DNA of 64,000 nucleotides from positions 62,001 to 126,000 of the forward strand of contig BTUU01000013.1 of assembly GCA_045863555.1 (NCBI GenBank), read 5' to 3'. Below the pieces are notes generated by a model, which made no database searches, had not been told where the DNA came from, and was given only the letters and a program-made list of their open reading frames with translations. The translations under genes and the position numbers were made by a program. Below are positions 1 to 8,090 of this stretch, piece after piece; within the stretch, counting starts at the first letter, position 1, and the number at the start of each line of letters is the position of its first letter. The DNA is from JACRLV01 sp045863555. Lineage in GTDB: Bacteria; Planctomycetota; Phycisphaerae; UBA1845; Fen-1342.

Positions 1-1
1 G

Positions 2-316
2 GCCGCGGCGCTGCGCGAGCTGGCGGAGGAGACGGGTCTGCGGCCGGTGCGATTCTGGCAACTGGAGCACGTGAACACGTTCTTCGATGCGGCGCGGGAC
101 GCGGTGCATCTGTGTCCCGGCTTCGCGGCGGAGATCGCACCGGACGCGGAGGTGAGGTTGAACGACGAGCACGTCGCGCACGAGTGGCTGAGCGCGGCGG
201 CGACGGCGGAGCGGATGATGTGGCCGGGACAGCGGGCGGCGCTGCGGGAGATCCTTGACGTCATTCTTGCGGGGCATTCGGCGGAACCGCATTTGCGGAT
301 TGCGGTGGAGCGGTAG
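2..316 (+). CDS. NUDIX hydrolase, C-terminal part (5' end outside window)
   Basis: The frame is open from the first bases of the window and reads through the second half of a NUDIX box (LRELAEETGL, matching REUxEExGU), so the true start lies upstream. The rest, about 95 residues, has the usual NUDIX ending: a hydrophobic strand with LCPGFAAEI, an acidic EVRLNDEH stretch, and WPGQRAALREILDVIL. NUDIX enzymes hydrolyse nucleoside diphosphates linked to another group, using divalent metal held by the glutamates of the box. The tail resembles dihydroneopterin-triphosphate/dATP pyrophosphatases of the NudB type, but the substrate cannot be decided from this fragment. The gene ends 69 bases before dtd and is probably cotranscribed with it. 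Confidence 0.8.
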   Translation, partial: AAALRELAEETGLRPVRFWQLEHVNTFFDAARDAVHLCPGFAAEIAPDAEVRLNDEHVAHEWLSAAATAERMMWPGQRAALREILDVILAGHSAEPHLRIAVER

Positions 317-385
317 ACGAAACGCGGAAACGAGTCGGGGCGCAGCTCAGCGCCGGAGGCGGGATCAGCGGTTTCGGGGTGATGC

Positions 386-835
386 ATGCGGGCGGTGGTT
401 CAACGCGTCTCTGGCGCGTCGGTCGTCGTTGCGGGGGAGACGGTCGGGGCGATTGAGCGAGGGCTGCTGGTTTATGCCGCGGCCGCGCCGGATGACGGTC
501 GAGCGGATGTCGATTACATCGCCGATAAGATCGCGCATGTGCGCATCTTCGAGGATGCGCAGGGGAAAATGAACCTCGACGTGGCGCAGGCGGCGGGCGC
601 GGTGCTGCTCGTGAGTGCGTTCACGGCGCAGGCGGACGCGCGGAAGGGGCGGCGGCCGTCGTTTGACTCGTCCGCGCGGGGTGAGGTTGCGGAGCCGCTG
701 ATCGGGCAGCTCGTCGCGGCGGTGCGCAGCCAGGGTCTGCGCGTGGAAACGGGGCGGTTCGGGGCGGAAATGCAGGTGCACGCCACGAACGACGGGCCGA
801 TCTGCATTCTGCTGGATTCGCGGCGGCTTTTCTGA
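386..835 (+). CDS. dtd: D-aminoacyl-tRNA deacylase
   Basis: This 149-residue protein matches the bacterial DTD family in length and sequence: MRAVVQRV at the start, the SAFTAQADARKGRRPSF segment (equivalent to the SQFTL motif) near residues 72-88, and NDGPICILLDS close to the C-terminus, corresponding to the NxGP(V/I)T active-site motif. DTD hydrolyses D-amino acids (and glycine mischarged on tRNAAla) from tRNA in the cytoplasm, a proofreading step of translation. The ATG start is the family's normal first methionine, and the sequence before it (GGGGTGATGC) offers a weak ribosome site. The gene converges with the O-antigen-ligase-like gene that ends at 870. Confidence 0.95.
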   Translation: MRAVVQRVSGASVVVAGETVGAIERGLLVYAAAAPDDGRADVDYIADKIAHVRIFEDAQGKMNLDVAQAAGAVLLVSAFTAQADARKGRRPSFDSSARGEVAEPLIGQLVAAVRSQGLRVETGRFGAEMQVHATNDGPICILLDSRRLF

Positions 836-869
836 GGCGGCGGGCCGCGCGACACTTGTTTCGGCGTGA

Positions 870-3152
870 TTATCTCGTGATTTGCGCGATTTTTCCTTGC
901 AGGACGCGGATTCTGTCGAGTTCCGCGGGGCGCAGCTTCGACGCATTCTCGGCGGGGCGCGTCGCGTCGATCTCCAGGGCACGGCTGAGGTGTGCGGCGG
1001 CACGTGCTGCAACGGCTTGCGGCGCATCCGCCTCCTGAGAGAGCGTCGCGAGCCAGGCGGCGGCCGCGTCGATTCGCCAGCGGGGATTGGTCGGATAGCG
1101 GGTGATCGCGTCGTCCCACAGGGCGGCGGCGTTCAGGCGGAGCACTCCGGCGTCGCGCTGTTTTCCGAGTTGCTCGAGGATTTCGGCGTGCTGGTCATAT
1201 GTGCGGGCGAGGAGCGCCCAACTGGTGGGATTGCGCTTGTCGCGCTCCATGGCGAAGGTGGCGAGCGCGCGGGCGCGGCCGGCGAGCTCGTCGGCGCGCT
1301 CGGGTGAGAGCCCGGGCTGGTCGAGCAGCGCGCTGAAGCGGCCGGCGATCTCGGCGGGGAGCGCGGATTCGAGGCTGTCGTCGCGGATGGCGGTGCGGCC
1401 GATGTCGTAGGCGTCCGTGAGGTCGGCGGGCGAAAGCAGACGGGCGAAGATCGCGTCGATGCGGGCGGCGAGGTCGGCGGTGTGCTGGGTCGGCCGGGCG
1501 ACGAAGTACAGGTGGGCGAGCGCGAGGATTGCGACAAAAGCGCCGGAGATGAAACGGCGGCGCGGCGGTGAGGGCTGCGGGATCGGTTCGGATCGATTGA
1601 GCGTCGCGGCCGCGAGAACGAGCGAGAGCATCGCGAGGCCTGAGGGAGTGATGAGCGAGAAGTCGATCAGATTGTGCGTGAGGAGGGCGGCAGCGGCTGC
1701 GAGGCCGCCGATGCGGATCGCCTCCGGCCTGGCGGCGAGCACGCGGAGCACGCCGAAGTAGAGGATCAGCCACGCGGCCGCGACTTCGAGGGACCAAACT
1801 ACGGCGACGCCGGACGCAGTGAGCGGCACGTCGCCGAAGAAGGCGAGGGCGACGAGCGCGGCCGCGCCAGAGGCTGCGGCGAGGCGAAAATCGGTCCGCA
1901 GCGGACCCGCGGGTGCGGGTTCCGGATCCGCGGGTTCGGTCGTCGAACGCGACCCCGGCGACGGTGTAACGGCCCCGGAAAATCCGGAGAACGCGGCGGC
2001 CGCACCGGCGCTGAGGAGCAGGACTACTGCGAGAAGGCCGGCGGGTCCGGTCTCGACGAGGAGTGAGATCCAGAGATTGTGCGGGTTGCGGACCTCTTCG
2101 GTGGCGTCCGGCGGCTTGAAGCGCATGTGCCAGGGTGCGAAGTTTTCGCGGCCGATGCCGGTCAGCGGCGCTTCGGCGTAGGCCTGCCCGGCGGCGGTCC
2201 AGTATTCCCAGCGGAATGCGAGCGAGGTACCGGGCAGGGTGGAGCGTGCGAGGCCGAAGCCGAGGAGCAGAGCGAGCGCGGCGGCCTGAATGCCGAGGAA
2301 GAGCGCCGCGGCGCGCGCGGGCCGCGCGGCGATCCGGCTGCGCAACAGCGCGAGGGCGAGGGCGACGGCTGCGGCAAAGGCCAAGGCGATTGCCGCGCCG
2401 GTGCTGCCCGTGGTCCAGAGGGCGGCGATGATTGCGGCGGCGAGGATGACCGCGACGGCGGCCGCGAGGGCCCGGGACGCGGCTGGCGGGCGTAGGAGCG
2501 CGACGGCGGCGCCGAGCAGAAAGGCCGCGCCGGCCGAGAGGATCGAGCCGGTGACGTTCGGGTGGGCGAGGTAGCCGAAGGTCTCGCCGGAACGGAGGCG
2601 GCGCTCGAAATTCACGGCGGCCGGGTCGTTGACGTCGCGACCGGCTTCGGCGAGCTGCGTTTTGCGGGCGTGCCAGGCGTCGAACGTGTCGGCAAACTCG
2701 AAGGCGGCCTGGGTGCCGCATTTCAGTGCGTTGACGCCGGCGGAGGCTACGGCGGCGGCGGCGAGTAGGGCGGCGAACCCGGGCTGAGCGGCGACGAGTC
2801 GAACCAGGGCGACGGCGGCGGCGGCGAATGCGAGCAGCTCGGCGGCGGCGTTCAGGGCGACGCGCCGGTCGCCGGCGCTCCAGGTGGACAGGCCGACGGA
2901 GAGCGTGAGCAGTGCGATCGCCGCGCCGACGAGCGCGGCACGGCGGCGGGCAAATCCGTGGCGGCTGATGACGATGGCGCTCACGGCGAGCAGGATGAAA
3001 TCGAGCCAGGTGGAGGTCGCCGGCGTCGGGCCGCCGACATCGGTCGAGACGAGCGCGCTGGTGAGTCGGGCGAAGACCTCGGGCATGAGCGGACGGGCCG
3101 CGAGGACTCCGACGAGCGCGACGAGCGCGGCTTTGTCGATCCACGCGCTCAT
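870..3152 (-). CDS. O-antigen ligase/polymerase-like membrane protein with TPR-like tail
   Basis: The 760-residue product has about a dozen hydrophobic segments through roughly residue 560, followed by a soluble helical C-terminal region rich in alanine with TPR-like spacing (for example NPTSWALLARTYDQHAEILEQL). The Wzy_C/O-antigen ligase hallmark, HPNVTGSILSAGAAFLLG followed later by NPHNLWISLLVETGPAGLL, lies in the membrane part. Members of this family transfer or polymerise undecaprenyl-linked glycans on the periplasmic face, or glycosylate proteins. The start codon overlaps the stop of the upstream WecA-like gene by four bases, so the two are translationally coupled and probably act in one surface-glycan pathway. 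Substrate and exact reaction are not determinable from sequence. Confidence 0.85.
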   Translation of the reverse strand: MSAWIDKAALVALVGVLAARPLMPEVFARLTSALVSTDVGGPTPATSTWLDFILLAVSAIVISRHGFARRRAALVGAAIALLTLSVGLSTWSAGDRRVALNAAAELLAFAAAAVALVRLVAAQPGFAALLAAAAVASAGVNALKCGTQAAFEFADTFDAWHARKTQLAEAGRDVNDPAAVNFERRLRSGETFGYLAHPNVTGSILSAGAAFLLGAAVALLRPPAASRALAAAVAVILAAAIIAALWTTGSTGAAIALAFAAAVALALALLRSRIAARPARAAALFLGIQAAALALLLGFGLARSTLPGTSLAFRWEYWTAAGQAYAEAPLTGIGRENFAPWHMRFKPPDATEEVRNPHNLWISLLVETGPAGLLAVVLLLSAGAAAAFSGFSGAVTPSPGSRSTTEPADPEPAPAGPLRTDFRLAAASGAAALVALAFFGDVPLTASGVAVVWSLEVAAAWLILYFGVLRVLAARPEAIRIGGLAAAAALLTHNLIDFSLITPSGLAMLSLVLAAATLNRSEPIPQPSPPRRRFISGAFVAILALAHLYFVARPTQHTADLAARIDAIFARLLSPADLTDAYDIGRTAIRDDSLESALPAEIAGRFSALLDQPGLSPERADELAGRARALATFAMERDKRNPTSWALLARTYDQHAEILEQLGKQRDAGVLRLNAAALWDDAITRYPTNPRWRIDAAAAWLATLSQEADAPQAVAARAAAHLSRALEIDATRPAENASKLRPAELDRIRVLQGKIAQITR

Positions 3153-4252
3153 TCCTCCTCCCGACGGAGCGGTGCTTCGAGGATCGCGATGATCAGCAGG
3201 ACCATGAGGACGGCGGCGAGGAGCGTGGCCGTTTCACGGAGGTCGGCGCCGGGGAGGAGCGTGGCGCAGAGGCCGGTGGTGGCGGTGGCGAGGTAGATCG
3301 TGAGGACGGCGGAACGGCGGCTGAGGCCGCGGTCGACGAGCCGGTGGGAGAAGTGGCGCTGGTCGCCCTTGAAGGGGTTGCGGCCTTCGAAGAGGCGGAT
3401 GATGACGACGCTGGTGAAGTCGTAGAGCGGGACGGCGAGGACGACGAGGGGCATCGCGAGGGCGAATGCGGGCTGGCGGCCGCCGCTCTCCCAGTAGCTG
3501 GTGAGGATCGACACGACGGCGAGCATGTAGCCGAGGAGCAGGCTTCCGGCATCGCCCATGAAGATCTTTGCCGGCGGGAAGTTAAAGACGAGGAAGCCGA
3601 GGATCGCGCCGAGGAAGACGATCGCCATGGCCGGGATGATGATCTGCCCGGCCATGAGGCCGCAGATCGCGAAGAAGGTCATACAGAGGGCGGCGACGCC
3701 GGCGCTGAGGCCGTCCATGTTGTCGAGGAAATTGAAGGCGTTGATGATCACGCCGAGCCAGAGGACGCTGAGGAGGATGGAGGCGAAATCGCCGGCGAAC
3801 TCGGCGATGCGGACGCGGCCGACGGTCGTGACGAAGAGCGCGACGATGAGGATGACGGCAAGCTTCGCGAACGGGCCGAGGGGCCGGCGGTCGTCGACGA
3901 GGCCGAGGGTGAAGAGGACGAGGCCACCGATGAGGATGACGGAGCCCTGCTCGGCGTGGTCGCGCAGGCCGCCGACGAGCGCTCTGGCGAGGTCGCCGAA
4001 CGCCCTGCCGATCCACTCGTCTGAAACGGCGAACGAGGTCGCAATCGCGCCGCCGAGAAGAATCCAGGCGGAGAGGAAGATCGCCGCCCCCCCGCCGTAG
4101 GGAGTCGGCTCGCGGTGCGACTTATGGCCGCCGGGCCGATCGACGAAGCCGATGCGGCGGGCGATGCGGCGCGCGAGGGGGGTGAGGAGCAGGGAGAGCG
4201 CGAGCGACGCCCCGCCTGCGGCGAGCATGGCGAGGAGGATCGCGGGGGTCAT
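3149..4252 (-). CDS. WecA/MraY-family undecaprenyl-phosphate glycosyl-1-phosphate transferase
   Basis: This polytopic membrane protein of 367 residues carries the signatures of the UDP-sugar:polyprenyl-phosphate sugar-1-phosphate transferases: DRPGGHKSHREPTPYGGG near the N-terminus, the LVDDRRPLGP aspartate pair, NAFNFLDNMDGLSAGVA, FMGDAGSLLLGY, and a basic HFSHRLVDRGLSRR loop. It is closer to WecA/TagO than to MraY because of the DNMDGL motif and the HRLVDRG loop. The enzyme would start lipid-linked glycan synthesis by loading the first sugar phosphate onto undecaprenyl phosphate at the inner face of the cytoplasmic membrane. It overlaps both neighbours by four bases, forming a three-gene coupled unit with DUF4416 and the ligase-like protein. 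Confidence 0.92.
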   Translation of the reverse strand: MTPAILLAMLAAGGASLALSLLLTPLARRIARRIGFVDRPGGHKSHREPTPYGGGAAIFLSAWILLGGAIATSFAVSDEWIGRAFGDLARALVGGLRDHAEQGSVILIGGLVLFTLGLVDDRRPLGPFAKLAVILIVALFVTTVGRVRIAEFAGDFASILLSVLWLGVIINAFNFLDNMDGLSAGVAALCMTFFAICGLMAGQIIIPAMAIVFLGAILGFLVFNFPPAKIFMGDAGSLLLGYMLAVVSILTSYWESGGRQPAFALAMPLVVLAVPLYDFTSVVIIRLFEGRNPFKGDQRHFSHRLVDRGLSRRSAVLTIYLATATTGLCATLLPGADLRETATLLAAVLMVLLIIAILEAPLRREEE

Positions 4253-4812
4253 TCCGCGTCTCCGGCGGCGAGGTGGGCGCGCTGCTCGATCAGCCGTCGG
4301 CGGACGCTCGATAAGTATGGGTGATATCTGGGCTCACGAAAGTCGGCATAGGTCCAGTCGCCGCCGGGGGTCCAGCCGTCGCCGAGGGCGGTGAGCGTGA
4401 CTTCGGCGTAGATGCCCTGGGCGAGGTAGATCCGGTGGGCGCGGTCCTTCGTGGTGGCGAGGACGAGGCGGGTGAGATCGACATAGCCGGGATCGAGGTT
4501 GACGGGCCGGGCGATGCCGAGGGTGAGGCAGTCGTCGGCGATTTCGGCTTCGATCCGGTTGGTTTCGAGCTTGATCTCGGGGAGCGCGTCGGGCGCGACG
4601 AGGCGTTCGAAGGCGAGGAAGCGGCGCTGGAGGTCGGGCCCCATTTCGTGCTCATAATAGCGCGTCTGCGTGAAGGTCCAGGTCTCGCTTTCGAGATCGA
4701 CGGCCCCGTAGCGGCGTACGAGGCGCTGGCGGGCCCGGTTCAGGAGGTCCGGATCTCCGCTCAGCAGTCCGCAGACGAGCTTTACGGGCAGGGGCACGCG
4801 GGGTCGACCCAT
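4249..4812 (-). CDS. DUF4416 family protein
   Basis: The 187-residue soluble protein matches the DUF4416 family: KLVCGLLSGDPDLLNRARQ near the start, a YYEHEMGPDLQRRFLAFERL segment, EIKLETNRIEA, and GYVDLTRLVLATTKDR followed by GIYAEVTLT. The biochemical role of the family is unknown to me. There is no signal peptide or membrane segment. It is the first gene of the coupled trio with the WecA-like and O-antigen-ligase-like proteins, its stop overlapping the next start by four bases, so a link with envelope glycan synthesis is plausible but unproven. The start is the first ATG in the frame, about 24 bases before a GC-rich inverted repeat. Confidence 0.85.
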   Translation of the reverse strand: MGRPRVPLPVKLVCGLLSGDPDLLNRARQRLVRRYGAVDLESETWTFTQTRYYEHEMGPDLQRRFLAFERLVAPDALPEIKLETNRIEAEIADDCLTLGIARPVNLDPGYVDLTRLVLATTKDRAHRIYLAQGIYAEVTLTALGDGWTPGGDWTYADFREPRYHPYLSSVRRRLIEQRAHLAAGDAE

Positions 4813-4835
4813 GGAGCAGAGTGTAACGTGGCGTG

Positions 4836-4863
4836 GGCGGAACGCGGGACGGGGCGTTCCGCC
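4836..4863. repeat. GC-rich inverted repeat between divergent genes
   Basis: The arms GGCGGAACGC (4836-4845) and GCGTTCCGCC (4854-4863) are perfectly complementary across an 8-base loop. It sits between the divergent DUF4416 operon and the first dockerin gene. There is no adjacent T-tract, so an operator or mRNA hairpin is as likely as a terminator. Confidence 0.45.
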
Positions 4864-5048
4864 GGGGTGGCCGGGGTTAATTTCGGGCCTGAATCCGGTT
4901 TTCCGGGGTCGATTGCGCGAAAATGCTCTGGATTCGGCGGCGTGCAGGGGGTAAGGTGAGGAGCTTCGAAGGGGGGCGAGTCGGGCCGAGACCCTCGCTC
5001 CAGGTTTCTTGTTCTATCCTACCCGCTTTGTGCATGGAGGAAATGTCA

Positions 5049-6782
5049 ATGATTCGATGGATCTCCTGGGGCAGTCGTGCGCTGATCGTTGCGGCGGCCG
5101 GCGCGCTGCCGGCGCTGGCTCAGCCGGCGAACAACGCGTGCAGCAATGCGATTCCCGTCGTGGCGGGGTCGTACAGCGGCACGACGAGCGGCGCGACGAA
5201 CGACGGGGCGGGGACGTGCGGAGCGTCCAGTGCGTCGCCGGATGTCTGGTATTCGTACGTGGCCCCGTTCAACGGCCAGTTTCAGGTGTCGACCTGCGGC
5301 GGCGCGGGCTGGGACACGGTGCTCGGGATCTGGACGGGGTGTCCGGGCTCGGGCAGCGAGGTTTCGTGCAATGACGACTCGTGCGGGCTTCAGTCGACCG
5401 TCAACGCGTCGATGGTCGCGGGCGTGCAGTACCTGATCCGCGTCGCCGGATACAGCGGTGCGAGCGGGGCGTTCACGATCACGATCACAGAGACGGAAGG
5501 CGGTCCTCCGGGCGGCGGCGCGGGCCCTGACGTGGTGTACACGGATATCAGCGGCATCACGCAATATGGGCCGGTCGGCGGCATCTACGCGTACGCGTTC
5601 GGCACGTCGACGTGCAACATCGGCGATACGAACCTGCGCTGGGGCAACACCTGGGGCGGCACGCCGAGCGTCGGCTTCAATCTGTATCGCCTCCGGGACG
5701 GCCGGATGATGCAGATCGGGCAGTCGTGGGTGAAGAAGGCGTGCTGCGCGGCCGCGGGCGCGGGGTGCGGGATGGCGTGCAACGGCGTGGGCGGGTCGAT
5801 GCTCGGCTCCGGTTGCCGGGACGTCTACTCATCGAGCTACAACGGCAGCCACGGCAACCTGGCGAAGCGCTCGAGCCTGAACGCGTTCACCGGGGCGCAT
5901 TCGCTGGTCGGCGGGAGCGGCGACGCGATCTTCGCGCGGCTCCAGGTCGCGGCGACGGACCTGAACATCGCCGGGGCGCAGTACTTCGGCGAGGGCGTCT
6001 ATGTCGCGTCGGATGACGCGATCGCGGGCAACGCGCTGAACAACGCGTCGTATCGCCGGTTCACGAGCGGTGCGGGCGGCGTGCTGTCGCTTTCGGCCGC
6101 GACGGTCGTGGGCGACTGCGCCCTGCACGCGTGGCGGGCGCACGGGCTGGGTGTGGGCATTCCCGATACGCGGGTTGAGATCCAGGATCTGGACGTGCCG
6201 GACGAGGGGCGATTCGTGATCGCGAGCAAGGTCGCGGACCTCGGGAACGGCACGTGGCGGTATGACTACGCGGTGTTCAATCTGAACTCGGATCGGAGCG
6301 GCGGTTCGCTCTCGATTCCGATCCCGGCGGGGACGAACGTGACGAACGTCGGCTTCCACGATGTGGACTATCACTCGGGCGAGCCGTATGCGAACACCGA
6401 CTGGGTCACGACGGTCGGCCTGAATTCGGTCACGTGGTCGAGCCCGCAGACGTACGCTCAGAACCAGAACACCAACGCCCTTCGCTGGGGCACGACGTAC
6501 AACTTCTGGTTCGACGCGGACCGTCCGCCGGCGGAAGGCACGGCGACGCTGGGCCTGTTCAAGCCGCACACGGTTCCGGCGGTTGATTTCACGGTCCGCG
6601 TTCCGGCTCCGCCGAGCACGCCGGGCGACCTGGACGGCGACGGCGACGTCGACCTGACGGACCTGGCGACGCTGCTGGCCGACTTCGGCTGCTCGTCGGC
6701 ACCCTGCACGGGCGACCTGAACGGCGACGGCGTGACGGACATCGCCGACCTTTCGCTGCTGCTGGCGAACTTTGGTTCGTAA
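5049..6782 (+). CDS. Exported protein with C-terminal dockerin-like repeats
   Basis: The start is set at the ATG seven bases after GGAGGA (5036-5041); the preceding in-frame ATG codons lie at or too close to that site. The 577-residue product begins with a signal peptide (RALIVAAAGALPALAQ), followed by a domain of about 110 residues with ACSNAIPVVAGSYSGTT, DVWYSYVAP and WDTVLGIWTGC, a pre-peptidase C-terminal-like beta sandwich. The central 340 residues are unrecognised. The last 60 residues hold two calcium-binding-type repeats, GDLDGDGDVDLTDLATLL and GDLNGDGVTDIADLSLLL, like dockerin type I. In planctomycetes such tails are common on secreted proteins without any known cohesin partner. A hairpin terminator follows. 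Confidence 0.85.
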   Translation: MIRWISWGSRALIVAAAGALPALAQPANNACSNAIPVVAGSYSGTTSGATNDGAGTCGASSASPDVWYSYVAPFNGQFQVSTCGGAGWDTVLGIWTGCPGSGSEVSCNDDSCGLQSTVNASMVAGVQYLIRVAGYSGASGAFTITITETEGGPPGGGAGPDVVYTDISGITQYGPVGGIYAYAFGTSTCNIGDTNLRWGNTWGGTPSVGFNLYRLRDGRMMQIGQSWVKKACCAAAGAGCGMACNGVGGSMLGSGCRDVYSSSYNGSHGNLAKRSSLNAFTGAHSLVGGSGDAIFARLQVAATDLNIAGAQYFGEGVYVASDDAIAGNALNNASYRRFTSGAGGVLSLSAATVVGDCALHAWRAHGLGVGIPDTRVEIQDLDVPDEGRFVIASKVADLGNGTWRYDYAVFNLNSDRSGGSLSIPIPAGTNVTNVGFHDVDYHSGEPYANTDWVTTVGLNSVTWSSPQTYAQNQNTNALRWGTTYNFWFDADRPPAEGTATLGLFKPHTVPAVDFTVRVPAPPSTPGDLDGDGDVDLTDLATLLADFGCSSAPCTGDLNGDGVTDIADLSLLLANFGS

Positions 6783-6816
6783 CGGCGGCGGTCGGCGGTT
6801 TTGAGGGATTGATGCG

Positions 6817-6855
6817 CGGGGGACGGTCACGTGCGGGCCGTCCCCCGTTTCTTTT
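6817..6855 (+). terminator. Rho-independent terminator after the dockerin gene
   Basis: The stem CGGGGGACGG (6817-6826) pairs perfectly with CCGTCCCCCG (6838-6847) over an 11-base loop and is followed by TTTCTTTT. It lies 35 bases after the stop of the dockerin gene. Confidence 0.85.
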
Positions 6856-6878
6856 GGGTGCGGGACCCAGTTATCAGA

Positions 6879-6917
6879 ACCATGAAAATCTGTCACGCGG
6901 TGACGGATTTTCATGGT
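6879..6917. promoter_or_regulatory. Long palindrome abutting the DUF4143 ATPase gene
   Basis: Two 18-base arms (6879-6896 and 6900-6917) are complementary except at one position and are separated by only three bases (GCG). Each arm includes CCATGAAAATC or its complement. The palindrome ends one base before an in-frame ATG at 6918 and partly overlaps a TATGAT sequence (6917-6922) that could be a -10 element. This placement fits an operator or a start-site hairpin controlling the ATPase gene. Confidence 0.65.
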
Positions 6918-6929
6918 ATGATTCCGGGC

Positions 6930-8066
6930 ATGATTGCCCGCGAATCGGACCTGAGGCGTGTTCGCACGGCGTTGAAACGCAGCCGTGTCGTGGCGGTGGT
7001 CGGACCGCGTCAGTGCGGCAAGACCACGCTCGCGCGACGGTTTACGCCGCCGGATTCGATCAACTACTTCGATCTTGAGGACCCGCAGAGCCTCGCTCGG
7101 CTCGCCGAGCCGGGGCTGGCGTTGCGAGCGCTCCGGGGCGTCGTGGTGATCGATGAGATTCAGCGCCGGCCGGAACTCTTTCCGATTCTGCGCGTGCTTG
7201 CGGATCGCAGGCCGCTGCCGGCGCGGTTCCTGATCCTCGGCAGCGCCTCGCCGGCGCTGCTGCGGCAGTCTTCGGAGACGCTGGCCGGGCGGCTCGAAGT
7301 CGTGCCGCTGGAAGGACTGCGTCTGGCCGACCTCGGCGCGGCGGCGATGATGCGGCACTGGCGGCGCGGCGGTTTTCCGCTTGCATACACGGCCCGCGGC
7401 GAGGCGGATTCCAGCGCCTGGCGGCGGCAGTTCCTCCAGACATTTCTCGAGCAGGATCTGCCGCAGCTTGGGGTCACCATTCCAGCGGCGGCGCTGCGAC
7501 GATTCTGGACGATGCTCGCGCACTATCACGGACAGACGTGGAACGGCGCGGAACTCGCCCGGGCGATGGCGCTCAGCGAGTCGACGGTGCGGCGGTACCT
7601 CGACATCCTGACCGGCGTATTCATGATGCGGCAACTCCCGCCGTGGTTCGAAAACACGGGCAAGCGGCAGGTGAAGTCGCCGAAGATCTACGTGCGCGAC
7701 ACGGGTCTGCTGCATGCGCTGCTGGGCATCGCGAGCCAGCGCGATCTGGAGAATCACCCGAAGGTCGGCGCATCGTGGGAGGGCTACGCGGTCGAGGAGG
7801 TGCTCAAGGCCGCGGCGCCGGAGGAGGCGTACTTCTGGGCGACGCACCAGGGCGCGGAGCTTGATCTGCTGCTCTTCAAACAAGGGCGGCGAATCGGCAT
7901 CGAATGCAAGCGCGCTGATGCGCCCCGGCTGACGCCGTCGATGCAGATCGCTCTGAAGGATCTGCGGCTGGATCGGCTGCACGTCGTTTATCCGGGCGAT
8001 CAGCGCTATGCGCTGGCCGAGCAGATCGACGTGGTCCCGCTGGCGGAATTCGTCGGAGCGAAGTAA
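6930..8066 (+). CDS. AAA-type ATPase with DUF4143 domain
   Basis: The N-terminal ATPase carries a P-loop, GPRQCGKTT, at about residues 25-33, and a Walker B strand, GVVVIDEIQRRPEL, followed by LGSASPALLRQSSETLAGR, a sensor-like stretch typical of the family. The C-terminal half, from about residue 190, is the DUF4143 domain with FLEQDLPQLG, a helix-turn-helix-like LSESTVRRYLDIL and a nuclease-like KIYVRDTGLLHALLG...ELDLLLF tail with GIECKR. Function of the family is not established; many copies per genome and variable distribution suggest defence or mobile behaviour. Starts at 6918 and 6930 are both possible: neither has a good ribosome site, and a palindrome lies directly upstream. Confidence 0.85.
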   Translation: MIARESDLRRVRTALKRSRVVAVVGPRQCGKTTLARRFTPPDSINYFDLEDPQSLARLAEPGLALRALRGVVVIDEIQRRPELFPILRVLADRRPLPARFLILGSASPALLRQSSETLAGRLEVVPLEGLRLADLGAAAMMRHWRRGGFPLAYTARGEADSSAWRRQFLQTFLEQDLPQLGVTIPAAALRRFWTMLAHYHGQTWNGAELARAMALSESTVRRYLDILTGVFMMRQLPPWFENTGKRQVKSPKIYVRDTGLLHALLGIASQRDLENHPKVGASWEGYAVEEVLKAAAPEEAYFWATHQGAELDLLLFKQGRRIGIECKRADAPRLTPSMQIALKDLRLDRLHVVYPGDQRYALAEQIDVVPLAEFVGAK

Positions 8067-8090
8067 CGCGCGGTCACGGCGCGATCGGGC

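Noticed and set aside
5829..7982. 717-codon minus-strand open frame
   Set aside because: It covers the dockerin gene end, the terminator and the DUF4143 ATPase in antisense, and lacks recognisable domains.
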